A stretch of 64,000 nucleotides of DNA from Rhizobiales bacterium TNE-4. Its GTDB lineage: Bacteria > Pseudomonadota > Alphaproteobacteria > Rhizobiales > Beijerinckiaceae. The stretch covers positions 248,001 to 312,000 of the forward strand of contig JAHRCV010000001.1 in the NCBI GenBank assembly GCA_019083985.1. Reading direction: 5' to 3'. Both the position numbers and the translations under genes were made by a program. Of the stretch, positions 36,983 to 45,551 are shown in pieces; the stretch's first letter is position 1; the number at the start of each line of letters is the position of its first letter. The notes under the pieces are model-generated. The model was not told the DNA's origin and did no database searches. It saw only the letters and a list, made by a program, of their open reading frames with translations.

Positions 36983-37879
36983 TTAACCTTTCGCTCCGCC
37001 CGCCGGGCCGCGATAGAAGAGATTGCGGATTTGTAAGACAAAGGCGACGACAACGAGCTGCACGGCGCCCATGATCATCGCAATCGCCGAAGCCATCGAA
37101 TAATCATATTCTTCGAAGGCTGCTTGATAGGCAGCAATCGAGATCACGCGTGTCGGACCGGCCGGTGCCCCCAGCAGAACTGCCGATGGGAACACTGAAT
37201 AGGCTTGCACGAAGGACAGGCAAAACGTGATTGCCAAGCCGGGGATCAGCAACGGCAAGAAGATATGGCGGAAGCGTGCTGACGCCTTTGCGCCCAGTGT
37301 CGCGGCGGCTTGTTCAAGCGCTGGATCGATACCGCTGATATAGGACAGCGTTAGCAGGAAGGTGAACGGGAAGCCCGTGATCACCAAAGACAGCATCACG
37401 CCCCAATAATTATTGGTGAGCTTCACCGGCGAGGAAATGATGCCGAACAGCATCATGATGCGGTTCGCCCAGCCTTGCGGGCCGAGATAGTTGAGCATGC
37501 CTTCAGCCACGAGCACGGTGCCGAGCGTGATCGGAAGAACAAGAATGGTTGTAAGAAGGCGCTGGTTTTTCATCAACCGCACACGGAAGGCGACGGGTAC
37601 GGCGAAGACGAGATTGAGGATCGTCACCGGCACGGCAAGCTTCAGCGTCGTCCCGATCGTGTCGTAGAGGAATGGATCAGAGAAGAACTTGAAATAATTG
37701 CCGAGCAGCGATCCATCTTTTGGGTTGAAGGACAGCCAAAGCCCGTAGAGGAACGGATAGACGAAAAGTCCAACGAGTAGCGCGATGGCGGGCAGCACCA
37801 ACAGCGTCACGCTGTCGAGGCCACGCGCGGCGAGCCGCGCTTTCAGGCCGGGATTGGAATGATAATCGACGCTGCTCAT
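36983..37879 (-). CDS. ABC importer permease (PotB-like) of the hexuronate operon
   Basis: This 298-residue inner-membrane permease is the partner of the downstream permease. About six membrane segments are apparent, starting near residue 25 (SVTLLVLPAIALLVGLFVYPFL), with the coupling loop EQAAATLGAKASARFRHIFLPLLIPG. It overlaps the ATPase gene by ATGA. Substrate is inferred from context only; the family also includes spermidine, iron and phosphonate importers. Confidence 0.85.
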   Translation of the reverse strand: MSSVDYHSNPGLKARLAARGLDSVTLLVLPAIALLVGLFVYPFLYGLWLSFNPKDGSLLGNYFKFFSDPFLYDTIGTTLKLAVPVTILNLVFAVPVAFRVRLMKNQRLLTTILVLPITLGTVLVAEGMLNYLGPQGWANRIMMLFGIISSPVKLTNNYWGVMLSLVITGFPFTFLLTLSYISGIDPALEQAAATLGAKASARFRHIFLPLLIPGLAITFCLSFVQAYSVFPSAVLLGAPAGPTRVISIAAYQAAFEEYDYSMASAIAMIMGAVQLVVVAFVLQIRNLFYRGPAGGAKG

Positions 37880-38946
37880 TGCGCCGCTCCATAAACGAGG
37901 AGCCGCGCCGGATCGGCGATGAGCGCCACTGTTTCCCCCGGCGCATGGCGACGCGACGCACGGAAGAAAAGTTCGGTGCCGTCTTTGGCGCGGGCCGAGC
38001 CGAAGAAATCGCGTCCGCGATACTCCATCGCCTCGACCACAGCAGGAATACCGCCCTCGTTTGTTTCGCCTGCGAACAGATCGTCGGGGCGAATGGCAGC
38101 GATCACATCGTCACCCTTGAACTCTTCACGCGCGATGCCTTGCAATAAAACACCATTCACATCGATCGCCACGGCATCGCCCGAACGCGTTTTCAACTTG
38201 GCGGGGATGCGGTTGCGGAAGCCCATGAATTCGGCGACGTCGAGATGGGCTGGACGGGCATAAAGATCTTCTGGTGTGCCGACCTGCCGGATCATGCCGT
38301 CGCGCAGCACCACGATGCGGTCGGCGAGCGAGAGCGCCTCGTCTTGATCATGCGTGACATAGATGGTGATCGAGCCAAGTCCAGCATGGATGCGGCGGAT
38401 TTCCTGCCGCATTTCAAGCCGAAGTTTTGCATCAAGGTTTGAAAGTGGCTCGTCCATCAAGACGAGTGGAGGTTCGACGACGATGGCGCGCGCAATGGCG
38501 ACACGTTGTTGCTGGCCGCCCGAAAGTTGTCCCGGCAGCTTGTGCGCTTGCGTGCCAAGCCGCACCGTTTCGATGGCCTTTTCGACGCGGGCCGCGGCTT
38601 CCGCTTTGGGGATGCCGCGCATTTTCAAGCCGAAGCCGATATTGTCGCGCACCGTCATATGCGGGAAGAGCGCATAATTCTGAAACACCATGCCGAAGCC
38701 GCGTTCTTCCGTCGGCAGAATGTCGAGCCGTTGATCGTCGAGGAAGATAGCACCACGCGAGGTCGGTAGAAGGCCGGCGATGCAGTTGAGCGCCGTCGAT
38801 TTGCCGCAGCCTGAGGGCCCGAGGAGTGCAACGAATTCGCCGCGCTCGATATTTAACGTGAGATCGCGCAGCGCGTTCACCGTACCGAAATCGCGGCTTA
38901 CGCCATCAAGGCGCAGCGTTTTGAAAGAAGAAAGCGAGGGGGCCAT
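37876..38946 (-). CDS. ABC importer ATPase (PotA/FbpC-like) of the hexuronate operon
   Basis: This 356-residue ATPase has Walker [14 protein letters not shown]-loop VFQNYALFPHMTV, signature LSGGQQQRVAIARA, Walker [14 protein letters not shown] and switch histidine in VTHDQDEAL, then a TOBE domain (about residues 250-350) as in spermidine and iron importers. It stands 21 bases after uxaC and overlaps the next permease, so all three transporter genes are co-translated with catabolic genes. Confidence 0.87.
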   Translation of the reverse strand: MAPSLSSFKTLRLDGVSRDFGTVNALRDLTLNIERGEFVALLGPSGCGKSTALNCIAGLLPTSRGAIFLDDQRLDILPTEERGFGMVFQNYALFPHMTVRDNIGFGLKMRGIPKAEAAARVEKAIETVRLGTQAHKLPGQLSGGQQQRVAIARAIVVEPPLVLMDEPLSNLDAKLRLEMRQEIRRIHAGLGSITIYVTHDQDEALSLADRIVVLRDGMIRQVGTPEDLYARPAHLDVAEFMGFRNRIPAKLKTRSGDAVAIDVNGVLLQGIAREEFKGDDVIAAIRPDDLFAGETNEGGIPAVVEAMEYRGRDFFGSARAKDGTELFFRASRRHAPGETVALIADPARLLVYGAAQ

Positions 38947-38967
38947 GGAATGCTCCGGGGCGATGCG

Positions 38968-40377
38968 TCAGAGTTTATAAGCGGATTTGGCGAGCCGATA
39001 AGCGAGGTCTTGCGCAAGCTCATGCGCTTCGTCCTCATCAATGCGGTGGCTTGCCACGAGTTCGGCGAGATAGGCACAGTCGACACGTCGGGCGACATCA
39101 TGCCGTGCCGGGATCGACGGGAAAGCGCGTGTGTCGTCGTTGAAACCGACCGTGTTGTAAAAACCTGCCGTTTCAGTTGTCAGTTCGCGGAAGCGCTTCA
39201 TGCCTTCAGCACTGTCGAAGAACCACCAGGCAGGGCCGAGCCGCAGCGCTGGATAATGACCCGCCAGCGGCGCCAATTCGCGGGAATAGCTCGTCTCATC
39301 AAGTGTGAAGAGAATAATAGTGAGATCACGCTCATTGCCGAAGCGGTCGAGCAGTGGCTTCAACGCATGCACATAATCGGTACGCGTGGGGATATCAGCG
39401 CCCATGTCACGGCCGAATTGTGCAAAAAGATGCGGGTTATGATTCCGGAAAGAGCCGGGGTGAATCTGTAGCCCGAGCCCATCCTCGAGGCTCATCGCGG
39501 CCATTTCAGTCAGCATTTGTGCGCGAAACAGTTCGGCTTCGGCCTTGTTCGCTTTGCCGCTGCGCACCTTGGCATAAAGCGCTTCCGCATCCGCACGTGG
39601 GAGATCGGCGGTGGCGGCCGTGGGATGGCCATGGTCGCTCGACGTCGCGCCATAGGATTTGAAGAAGGCGCGGCGCTTGCGGTGCGCGGCGAGATAGCCC
39701 TCCCACGTCGCCACATCGCAACCGGTTATCTCGCCGAATTTTTCGAGATTGGCGAGGAAGCCATCGAAATCAGGATCAACAACGGGGTCAGGCCGATAGG
39801 CGGTCACAACGCGTCCCGTCCAACCGCTCTGGCGAATTTTTTCGTGCGAAGCGAGCGGATCGAGCGGGCTTTCCGTCGTTGCAATCACTTCGATGTTGAA
39901 GCGTTCAAACAAGGCGCGCGGACGGTATTCGGGCTTTGCAAGCCGTTCGGCAATACGGTCGAAATAGTAATCGGCTGTGTCGGCTGAAAGCCGCTTGTCG
40001 ATATCGAACAAGGTCGCAAAGGCATGATCAAGCCACATCCGCGTCGGCGTGCCGCGGAAGAGATGATAATGTGATGCAAAGCGATGCCAGATTCGGCGCT
40101 TGTCGGTTTCAACCGGCCCACCATCCTTGCGTGGAATGCCGAGATCCTCGAGCGGTATGCCTTGGCTGTAAAGCATGCGAAAAATGTAATGGTCCGGCAC
40201 GACGAAGAGCGTGGCGGGATCAGCAAACGCTTCATTATCGGCATACCAGCGCGGATCAGTGTGGCCGTGCGGTGAGACGATCGGCAAATCCTTGATCGCA
40301 GCATAGAGACGGCGCGCAATCGCGCGCCGCGTCTCATCAGCGGGAAACAGACGGTCGGGATGGATCAGCGGATTCAT
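38968..40377 (-). CDS. uxaC: Glucuronate/galacturonate isomerase UxaC
   Basis: This 469-residue amidohydrolase-fold isomerase converts D-glucuronate to D-fructuronate and D-galacturonate to D-tagaturonate. The N-terminal IVSPHGHTDPRWYADNEAF contains the metal-binding His-x-His, and FAQFGRDMGADIPTRTDYVHALKPLL is a family stretch. The start overlaps the gntR stop as ATGA. It is the first enzyme of the pathway; fructuronate can go on through the UxuB-like enzyme and UxuA to 2-keto-3-deoxygluconate. Confidence 0.94.
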   Translation of the reverse strand: MNPLIHPDRLFPADETRRAIARRLYAAIKDLPIVSPHGHTDPRWYADNEAFADPATLFVVPDHYIFRMLYSQGIPLEDLGIPRKDGGPVETDKRRIWHRFASHYHLFRGTPTRMWLDHAFATLFDIDKRLSADTADYYFDRIAERLAKPEYRPRALFERFNIEVIATTESPLDPLASHEKIRQSGWTGRVVTAYRPDPVVDPDFDGFLANLEKFGEITGCDVATWEGYLAAHRKRRAFFKSYGATSSDHGHPTAATADLPRADAEALYAKVRSGKANKAEAELFRAQMLTEMAAMSLEDGLGLQIHPGSFRNHNPHLFAQFGRDMGADIPTRTDYVHALKPLLDRFGNERDLTIILFTLDETSYSRELAPLAGHYPALRLGPAWWFFDSAEGMKRFRELTTETAGFYNTVGFNDDTRAFPSIPARHDVARRVDCAYLAELVASHRIDEDEAHELAQDLAYRLAKSAYKL

Positions 40378-41105
40378 GGTGTCACACCGGGCAGGAGAAA
40401 ATAGGCGGGGTGGAGTTGGCTCAGCGCATCGGCATCAATGAGCACGCGGCTCAAATGGTCGTCGATGCAGCGTGCGGCCTTTGCCACGTCGCGTGCGGCA
40501 AGTGCATCGAGAATGGCTTCGTGTTCTTCGATCACCTTGGCCATGCGGCCGGGCTCAGGCAACGTCATCATGCGGCAGCGATCGACTTGCATTTTTGCCT
40601 GCCGCACAATCGTCCACAGTCCCGGCAATCCGGCGACATCGGCAATGGCGGCGTGAAACGCTTCATCGGCCGCGTGAAAGCCGGCGGCGTCCTTGGCGCG
40701 CATATGGCGGCGTTGCAGTGCAAGCGCCTCGCGCACCGGTTCCAGCGTGGTGGGTGAGGCGAGGGCGGCCGCATGGCGAATGGCAGTTTCTTCCAGCGCC
40801 TTGCGGATGATGTTGGCTTCCTTCACCGCCTGCAGCGGAATCCGCGACACGTAAGTGCCCGATTGCGGAAACACATCGACAAGCTTCTCGTCGGAGAGCC
40901 GCAGCACGGCTTCGCGCACGGGCGTCCGGCTGACGCCGAATTGCTCGCCGAGCCGCTTTTCGCTCAAGGCTTCGCCGGGCTTCAATTTGAGGGAGAGAAT
41001 GTCGTCCCGCAGGACGCGATGGATGATCTCGGCGGTCGATTGCCCGCGCAGCCGGGTGCGGGGCAGAGCCGCGCGTCCAGACGGGTCGGGAGAGGTCATG
41101 CTCAT
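40374..41105 (-). CDS. GntR/FadR-family regulator of the hexuronate operon
   Basis: This 243-residue transcription factor has an N-terminal winged helix (about residues 25-90, LKPGEALSEKRLGEQFGVSRTPVREAVLRL) and a C-terminal helical FCD ligand domain whose metal-site histidines show in HAADEAFHAAI and EEHEAILDAL. It heads the uxaC-uxuA operon and probably represses it until a uronate intermediate binds, like UxuR/ExuR. A perfect 20-bp palindrome covers its start codon, indicating autoregulation. An alternative ATG lies two codons downstream. Confidence 0.88.
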   Translation of the reverse strand: MSMTSPDPSGRAALPRTRLRGQSTAEIIHRVLRDDILSLKLKPGEALSEKRLGEQFGVSRTPVREAVLRLSDEKLVDVFPQSGTYVSRIPLQAVKEANIIRKALEETAIRHAAALASPTTLEPVREALALQRRHMRAKDAAGFHAADEAFHAAIADVAGLPGLWTIVRQAKMQVDRCRMMTLPEPGRMAKVIEEHEAILDALAARDVAKAARCIDDHLSRVLIDADALSQLHPAYFLLPGVTP

Positions 41106-41122
41106 ACTAGTATACTAGTATG
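41103..41122 (-). promoter_or_regulatory. Perfect 20-bp palindromic operator at the gntR start
   Basis: CATACTAGTATACTAGTATG is identical to its reverse complement and includes the start codon of the GntR gene. Its core TAGTATACTA resembles the TGGTATACCA core known for UxuR/FadR-type operators. Binding here would block transcription or translation of the entire operon. Confidence 0.75.
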
Positions 41123-41156
41123 ACTTAGTTCGGGCCTGTCAACGTCGCCCTGTGGA

Positions 41157-41181
41157 AAAGCCGGGTGAGGCACCCGGCTTT
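41157..41181 (-). terminator. Terminator after the Old Yellow Enzyme gene
   Basis: AAAGCCGGGTG pairs perfectly with CACCCGGCTTT around an AGG loop (11-bp stem), and the minus strand continues TTTTCC. It lies 14 bases beyond the stop codon at 41196 and isolates the operator of the gntR operon from read-through. Confidence 0.8.
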
Positions 41182-41195
41182 CCTGATGCTGGGGC

Positions 41196-42314
41196 TCAGC
41201 GGGCGTTTACCCGTGCGCCCGGCCATTTGGCCGGTGAGGCGCGGTCATATTGCGGTGCGCGTGGCAGCGTGATCCCGAGGGCATCGGCGGCATGAAGCCC
41301 CCAATGCGGATCATCGAGGATGGCGCGCGCCACGGCGATCTGGTCGGCCTTGCCGTCTTGCAGAATTTGCTCGGCGTCCTCAGCCGTCGTGATCAACCCG
41401 ACGGCACGCGTGATGATGCCGGAACCCGCTTTGATCTTCTCAGCCAGCGGCACTTGATAGAGCGGGCCGACTGGCACGCGCACTTCGGCTGATGCCGCGC
41501 CGGAGCTGACGCAGGCATAGGCCCCTTCAAGCGCCTTCAGCCCTTTTGCCAGAACGATGGCGTCTTCAATCGTCATGCCGCCATCGAGCCAATCGGTGCC
41601 GGTGATACGCGCGCCGACAGCGATATGTGGCGGCACCGCGGCGCGCACCGCCTTCATCACGGCGAGCGGCAAAGCCAGCCGCTTTTCCAACGAACCGCCC
41701 CAGCGGTCGTTACGCTGGTTCGAAATCGGTGAGCAGAAGGAGTGCAGCAAATAGCCATGTGCCATATGCAGTTCGAGCACTTCATAACCGACGCGCACCG
41801 CGCGCTGGGCGGCGTCGACAAAATGGCGGATGACGCCATCAATATCATCATCCGTCATCGCCTGCGGCGTATGCCAGCCTGCGCCGAATGGAATGGCAGA
41901 GGGGCCGATAGTCGGCCACGCATCTTCGTGCGCCTTCAGTGCAGCAGCGCCTTCCCAAGGGCGTTGCGAAGACGCTTTGCGACCGGCATGGGCCAATTGC
42001 ACACCGAACTTTGTGCCGGGCAGAGCAACCGCTTTTGCTGCATCAATCACGCGTTTCGCTGCACGCTCATTCGCGTCCGAATAAAGGCCCACGCAGCCAT
42101 GCGTGATGCGGCCACGCCGCTCGACGGCGGTGGCCTCGACGATCACGAGTCCACAGCCAGACATGGCCATCCGCATGATGTGCTGCAGATGCCAATCAGT
42201 CATGGAGCCATCATCGGCGGAATATTGGCACATGGGTGCAATGGCGATGCGATTGGGCACGGTCACGGAACCGAGCGACAGCGGCGTAAACAGCAAGGGT
42301 GTCATTAATTTCAT
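41196..42314 (-). CDS. NADH:flavin oxidoreductase, Old Yellow Enzyme family (NamA/YqjM-like)
   Basis: This 372-residue FMN-dependent ene-reductase reduces activated C=C bonds of enones or maleimides. Family motifs are PNRIAIAPMCQYSADDG (FMN binding, with the Cys typical of the YqjM branch), HMAHGYLLHSFCSPISNQRNDRWGGSLE and the late RAILDDPHWGLHAADALG. It follows the agmatinase-family gene by 14 bases on the same strand. The physiological substrate is unknown. Confidence 0.88.
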   Translation of the reverse strand: MKLMTPLLFTPLSLGSVTVPNRIAIAPMCQYSADDGSMTDWHLQHIMRMAMSGCGLVIVEATAVERRGRITHGCVGLYSDANERAAKRVIDAAKAVALPGTKFGVQLAHAGRKASSQRPWEGAAALKAHEDAWPTIGPSAIPFGAGWHTPQAMTDDDIDGVIRHFVDAAQRAVRVGYEVLELHMAHGYLLHSFCSPISNQRNDRWGGSLEKRLALPLAVMKAVRAAVPPHIAVGARITGTDWLDGGMTIEDAIVLAKGLKALEGAYACVSSGAASAEVRVPVGPLYQVPLAEKIKAGSGIITRAVGLITTAEDAEQILQDGKADQIAVARAILDDPHWGLHAADALGITLPRAPQYDRASPAKWPGARVNAR

Positions 42315-42328
42315 CCGATGGAGGGGGA

Positions 42329-43378
42329 TTACTTCTTCTTCGCACGGGCCTCATGCGCAAGATCGGCCAAAGACAGGATCGTAAAGAGAACCTGCGCGGC
42401 CGCCTGCGCTGTATTGGTGGTGGCATCATATTGTGGCGCGACCTCAACCACATCCGCGCCCACGACATCAATGCCTCGCAGCCCACGCAGAATGGCTAGA
42501 ACTTCGCGCGGTTCAAGCCCACCGACTTCCGGGGTGCCGGTGCCCGGCGCAAATCCGGGATCAAGGCTATCGACATCAAAGCTGATATAGACGGGTCCAT
42601 CGCCAAGCACCGCGCGGGCTTTGGCGATCACGGGTTCAACGCCATGCGCAAACACGTCTTCAGCGTGGATCACCGCCATGCCGCTCTCATAAGAGAATTC
42701 CCACAGATATTCCGCGCCGCCGCGAATGCCGATTTGGATCGTGCGTTCGGGATCGAGCACGCCATCCAGCACGGCGTTGCGGAACGGCCCACCATGATGG
42801 AATTTTGAGCCTTCATAAGGGCCTGACGTATCGCAATGCGCATCGATGTGAAGGAGGCCCACTGGCCTTTCACGTCCGACGGCTTTCAGAATGGATTGCG
42901 TGATCGAATGATCGCCGCCAATGCCGATCGGAATAACCCCGGCTTTCACAATGCGTGCCACGTAATGTTCGATGTCGGTGTGGCATTGCTCGAGGCTATA
43001 GCGGCTCTGCATGGGGATGTCGCCGACATCGGCCACATTCATCCGCTGTAGCGGCGCACGCCGCAGCACATGCTCGAACGGGCCGATGCGTTCGACAGCG
43101 CGCACCGCACGCGGACCAAGCCGTGCACCGGCGCGGTTCGTCACGCCGAGATCCATCGGCACGCCATAAAGCGCCACATCGAGACCGGCAAAATTCTCAG
43201 CCATGGCATCAGGCCGGAACGGCGCGCCGCAAAACGTGGCGGGATCGGCAAATGGCCATTTCCGCCGCTCGCCCTGAAACTGCCCTTCCGCGACGGCGCG
43301 GAATTCGGGATCGTAGATTTGCGCGCCTGATTGCTCAGCATAGCGCTCCCGCAAGGCCGCGAGCTTCTTCTGATCCAT
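42329..43378 (-). CDS. speB: Agmatinase/arginase-family hydrolase
   Basis: This 349-residue ureohydrolase has binuclear manganese motifs GGDHSITQS, HIDAHCDTSG and SFDVDSLDPGFAPGTGTPE, so the metal centre is complete. It would release urea from agmatine or a guanidino acid (for example guanidinobutyrate or guanidinopropionate). The N-terminal part is longer than in E. coli SpeB, as is common in alphaproteobacterial agmatinases, so the exact guanidino substrate is uncertain. Urea from this enzyme could be consumed by the urease encoded at 17-24 kb. Confidence 0.85.
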   Translation of the reverse strand: MDQKKLAALRERYAEQSGAQIYDPEFRAVAEGQFQGERRKWPFADPATFCGAPFRPDAMAENFAGLDVALYGVPMDLGVTNRAGARLGPRAVRAVERIGPFEHVLRRAPLQRMNVADVGDIPMQSRYSLEQCHTDIEHYVARIVKAGVIPIGIGGDHSITQSILKAVGRERPVGLLHIDAHCDTSGPYEGSKFHHGGPFRNAVLDGVLDPERTIQIGIRGGAEYLWEFSYESGMAVIHAEDVFAHGVEPVIAKARAVLGDGPVYISFDVDSLDPGFAPGTGTPEVGGLEPREVLAILRGLRGIDVVGADVVEVAPQYDATTNTAQAAAQVLFTILSLADLAHEARAKKK

Positions 43379-43497
43379 CGTGGGGCGCTCCCAATGCTGT
43401 CATTCAAAGGTTGGCGAGACTAGATCAAACGATGCTGGCTTGTCATGCCGCGGGGCCTTGGTTACGCCTTGGCGGTCAAATTCCTGTGAGCCGCGCA

Positions 43498-44661
43498 ATG
43501 CAACTCAACGCCAACTTGATTGATACGGGCACGCCGCCCATCCCCGAGGCGCAAGGCTGGCTGGCCCATTGGCCCGGCGCGCCTGCGGACCGGATCGATC
43601 TGTCGCAAGCGGTGCCCGGCTATCCGCCGCACGAGACGCTGTTGCAAGCGCTGGCGAATGCGGCGGGCACGCGTGCTGCGGCGTCCTATGGGTCCATCTA
43701 TGGCGATGCTCCGTTGCGCGAGGCTTATGCCGCCCATCTGTCGCAGGTTTACGGTACGCCGCTAAAGCCTAGCGAAACCATGATCACGTCAGGCTGCAAT
43801 CAGGCGTTCATCATCGCTGCGATGGCGCTTGCAAAAGCAGGTGATGCGATCATCGTGCCCGCGCCTTGGTATTTCAATCACGAGATGGCGCTGACCATGC
43901 TCGGCATCGAAACGCGCGCTTTGCCGTGCCATGCCGAAAACGGTTTTGTGCCTCGTGTAGCAGATGCAGAAAAACTGATCGATGCGAAGGTCAAGGCGCT
44001 TGTGCTCGTGACGCCGAACAACCCGACCGGTGCGATTTATCCGCCTGATGTAATTGAAGCGTTCTATGCGCTGTGTGCGCGCAAGAATATCGCGCTCATT
44101 CTCGATGAAACCTATCGCGATTTCCTGCCCGACAATGCTGGACCCGCGCACAGCCTCTTCGCCGACACAAGCTGGGGCGATCATTTGGTTTCGCTCTATA
44201 GCTTTTCGAAATCCTATTGCATTCCCGGCCACCGCATCGGTGCCATCATCGCGTCAGAGCCAAATGCACGCGAGATCGGCAAAATCTTAGACGCGTTGCA
44301 GATCTGCCCGCAGCGCGCCGCCCAGATGGCGCTTGTGCCTGCCATTCCCGGTCTCGCAGCATGGCGTGAAGACAATCGTCGTGAGATCAATGCACGCGCC
44401 GCAGCCTTTCGTAAGGCGATGACGCAATGTGACGGCTGGCAGATTGCCTCTGTCGGCGCCTATTTTTCCTATGTGCGCCATCCCTACACCGCAGACGCCC
44501 GCCTGGTCGCGGAAAAGCTCGCGCGCGAGCGGGGGATTCTCGTTCTACCCGGTGTTTATTTCGGTGATACGAGTGGCCAGTTCATGCGGGTCGCGTTTGC
44601 GAATGCTGATCAGAATAAACTGGCAGCACTGCCGGAGCGTCTGAACGGCTTCATGCTCTGA
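43498..44661 (+). CDS. Class I/II pyridoxal-phosphate aminotransferase
   Basis: This 387-residue fold-type I aminotransferase has the substrate stretch VTPNNPTGAIYPPDVIEAF, the cofactor aspartate in ALILDETYRDF and the Schiff-base lysine in YSFSKSYCIPGHRIGAI. I start it at ATG 43498 (MQLNANLIDTGTPPIPEAQGW); an in-frame ATG at 43432 is the alternative, and the longer open frame further upstream overlaps the divergent agmatinase gene. No strong ribosome site is visible. Amino-acid specificity is unknown. It ends tail-to-tail with the next gene. Confidence 0.82.
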   Translation: MQLNANLIDTGTPPIPEAQGWLAHWPGAPADRIDLSQAVPGYPPHETLLQALANAAGTRAAASYGSIYGDAPLREAYAAHLSQVYGTPLKPSETMITSGCNQAFIIAAMALAKAGDAIIVPAPWYFNHEMALTMLGIETRALPCHAENGFVPRVADAEKLIDAKVKALVLVTPNNPTGAIYPPDVIEAFYALCARKNIALILDETYRDFLPDNAGPAHSLFADTSWGDHLVSLYSFSKSYCIPGHRIGAIIASEPNAREIGKILDALQICPQRAAQMALVPAIPGLAAWREDNRREINARAAAFRKAMTQCDGWQIASVGAYFSYVRHPYTADARLVAEKLARERGILVLPGVYFGDTSGQFMRVAFANADQNKLAALPERLNGFML

Positions 44662-45462
44662 TCAGAAATGCCGTCCCGGTAGGACCACAACCTTCGGCGT
44701 TTCCGGCAGGGTGTCGCGCGAGACGAGGAGTGAGGGGCTTTCACTGCGCTCAATCGGGTAACGCTCGCCCACCCGCCGCAAAAAACGCTCCAAGGTCTGC
44801 GGTCCAAACATGTGCATCGGAATGACGATTTTGGCGCCGATCGTGTTCAGCACTTCGGCCATCCCATCAATATCGAGCGTCCAACTGCCATCGACTGGGG
44901 CCAGCACAATGTCGATATGGCCCAGTTGCTTGAGCTGTCCGGCATTCAATGTGTGATGCAGATGTCCGAGATGGGCGATGCAGACGCCGGCAATCTCGAA
45001 CACGAAAATTGAATTCCCATCCCGGTCCGTTGCGCCACCCATGTCGCGGATATTGGTCGGGATGTTGCGCACACGCACATCACCGAGCGTCACATCATGC
45101 CGCGCGGGGCCGGCGCCTTCGCCCCATCCTTTGAGCACCTGCTTGATGCGCGGATCGGGCGAGCGTGAATAATGCGTCGAATGCGCCTTATTCATCGTTG
45201 CGATATCCGGCACGGCCGGGGGTACAACATAATCATTGTAATCGGTGGCGATCTTCACCCGGCCGGGGCTTTCAATCAGAAAGGTTGAATGGCCAATGAA
45301 GGTGATCGCCACCTGCCCGATGCCGGGCTCGGGCAACACGATCGCCGCCTTCTGGATCAGCGGTGTGCGGAAGGCGAGGGGAGCGAGGCAAGGGTCCTTG
45401 TCCTCCGCTAGAGCGGGGCCAGCGAGCATGGACAGGATCGGCACGAGCATCAGCCTGCGCAT
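44662..45462 (-). CDS. Exported metallo-beta-lactamase-fold protein with altered metal motifs
   Basis: This 266-residue protein starts with a signal peptide (MRRLMLVPILSMLAGPALA, residues 1-19), with GGAGG before ATG 45462. The UlaG-like fold is seen in ITFIGHSTFLIESPGRVKIATD, GVCIAHLGHLHHTL, DIVLAPVDGSWTLD and KIVIPMHMFG. The usual H-x-H-x-D-H metal motif is not there: the corresponding stretch reads NKAHSTHYSRSPDP, and the later HLGDLGH motif is HLGHLHH. Metal binding may be rearranged or lost. No substrate can be suggested. Confidence 0.75.
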   Translation of the reverse strand: MRRLMLVPILSMLAGPALAEDKDPCLAPLAFRTPLIQKAAIVLPEPGIGQVAITFIGHSTFLIESPGRVKIATDYNDYVVPPAVPDIATMNKAHSTHYSRSPDPRIKQVLKGWGEGAGPARHDVTLGDVRVRNIPTNIRDMGGATDRDGNSIFVFEIAGVCIAHLGHLHHTLNAGQLKQLGHIDIVLAPVDGSWTLDIDGMAEVLNTIGAKIVIPMHMFGPQTLERFLRRVGERYPIERSESPSLLVSRDTLPETPKVVVLPGRHF

Positions 45463-45551
45463 CACGAAACCTCCGGCCGTCAATGGCTTTGATCTTAAGG
45501 CGGCCGGCGGAGCGGGAAAGCCCCCTGCGGCAAACATGAACGATCCGTAAG

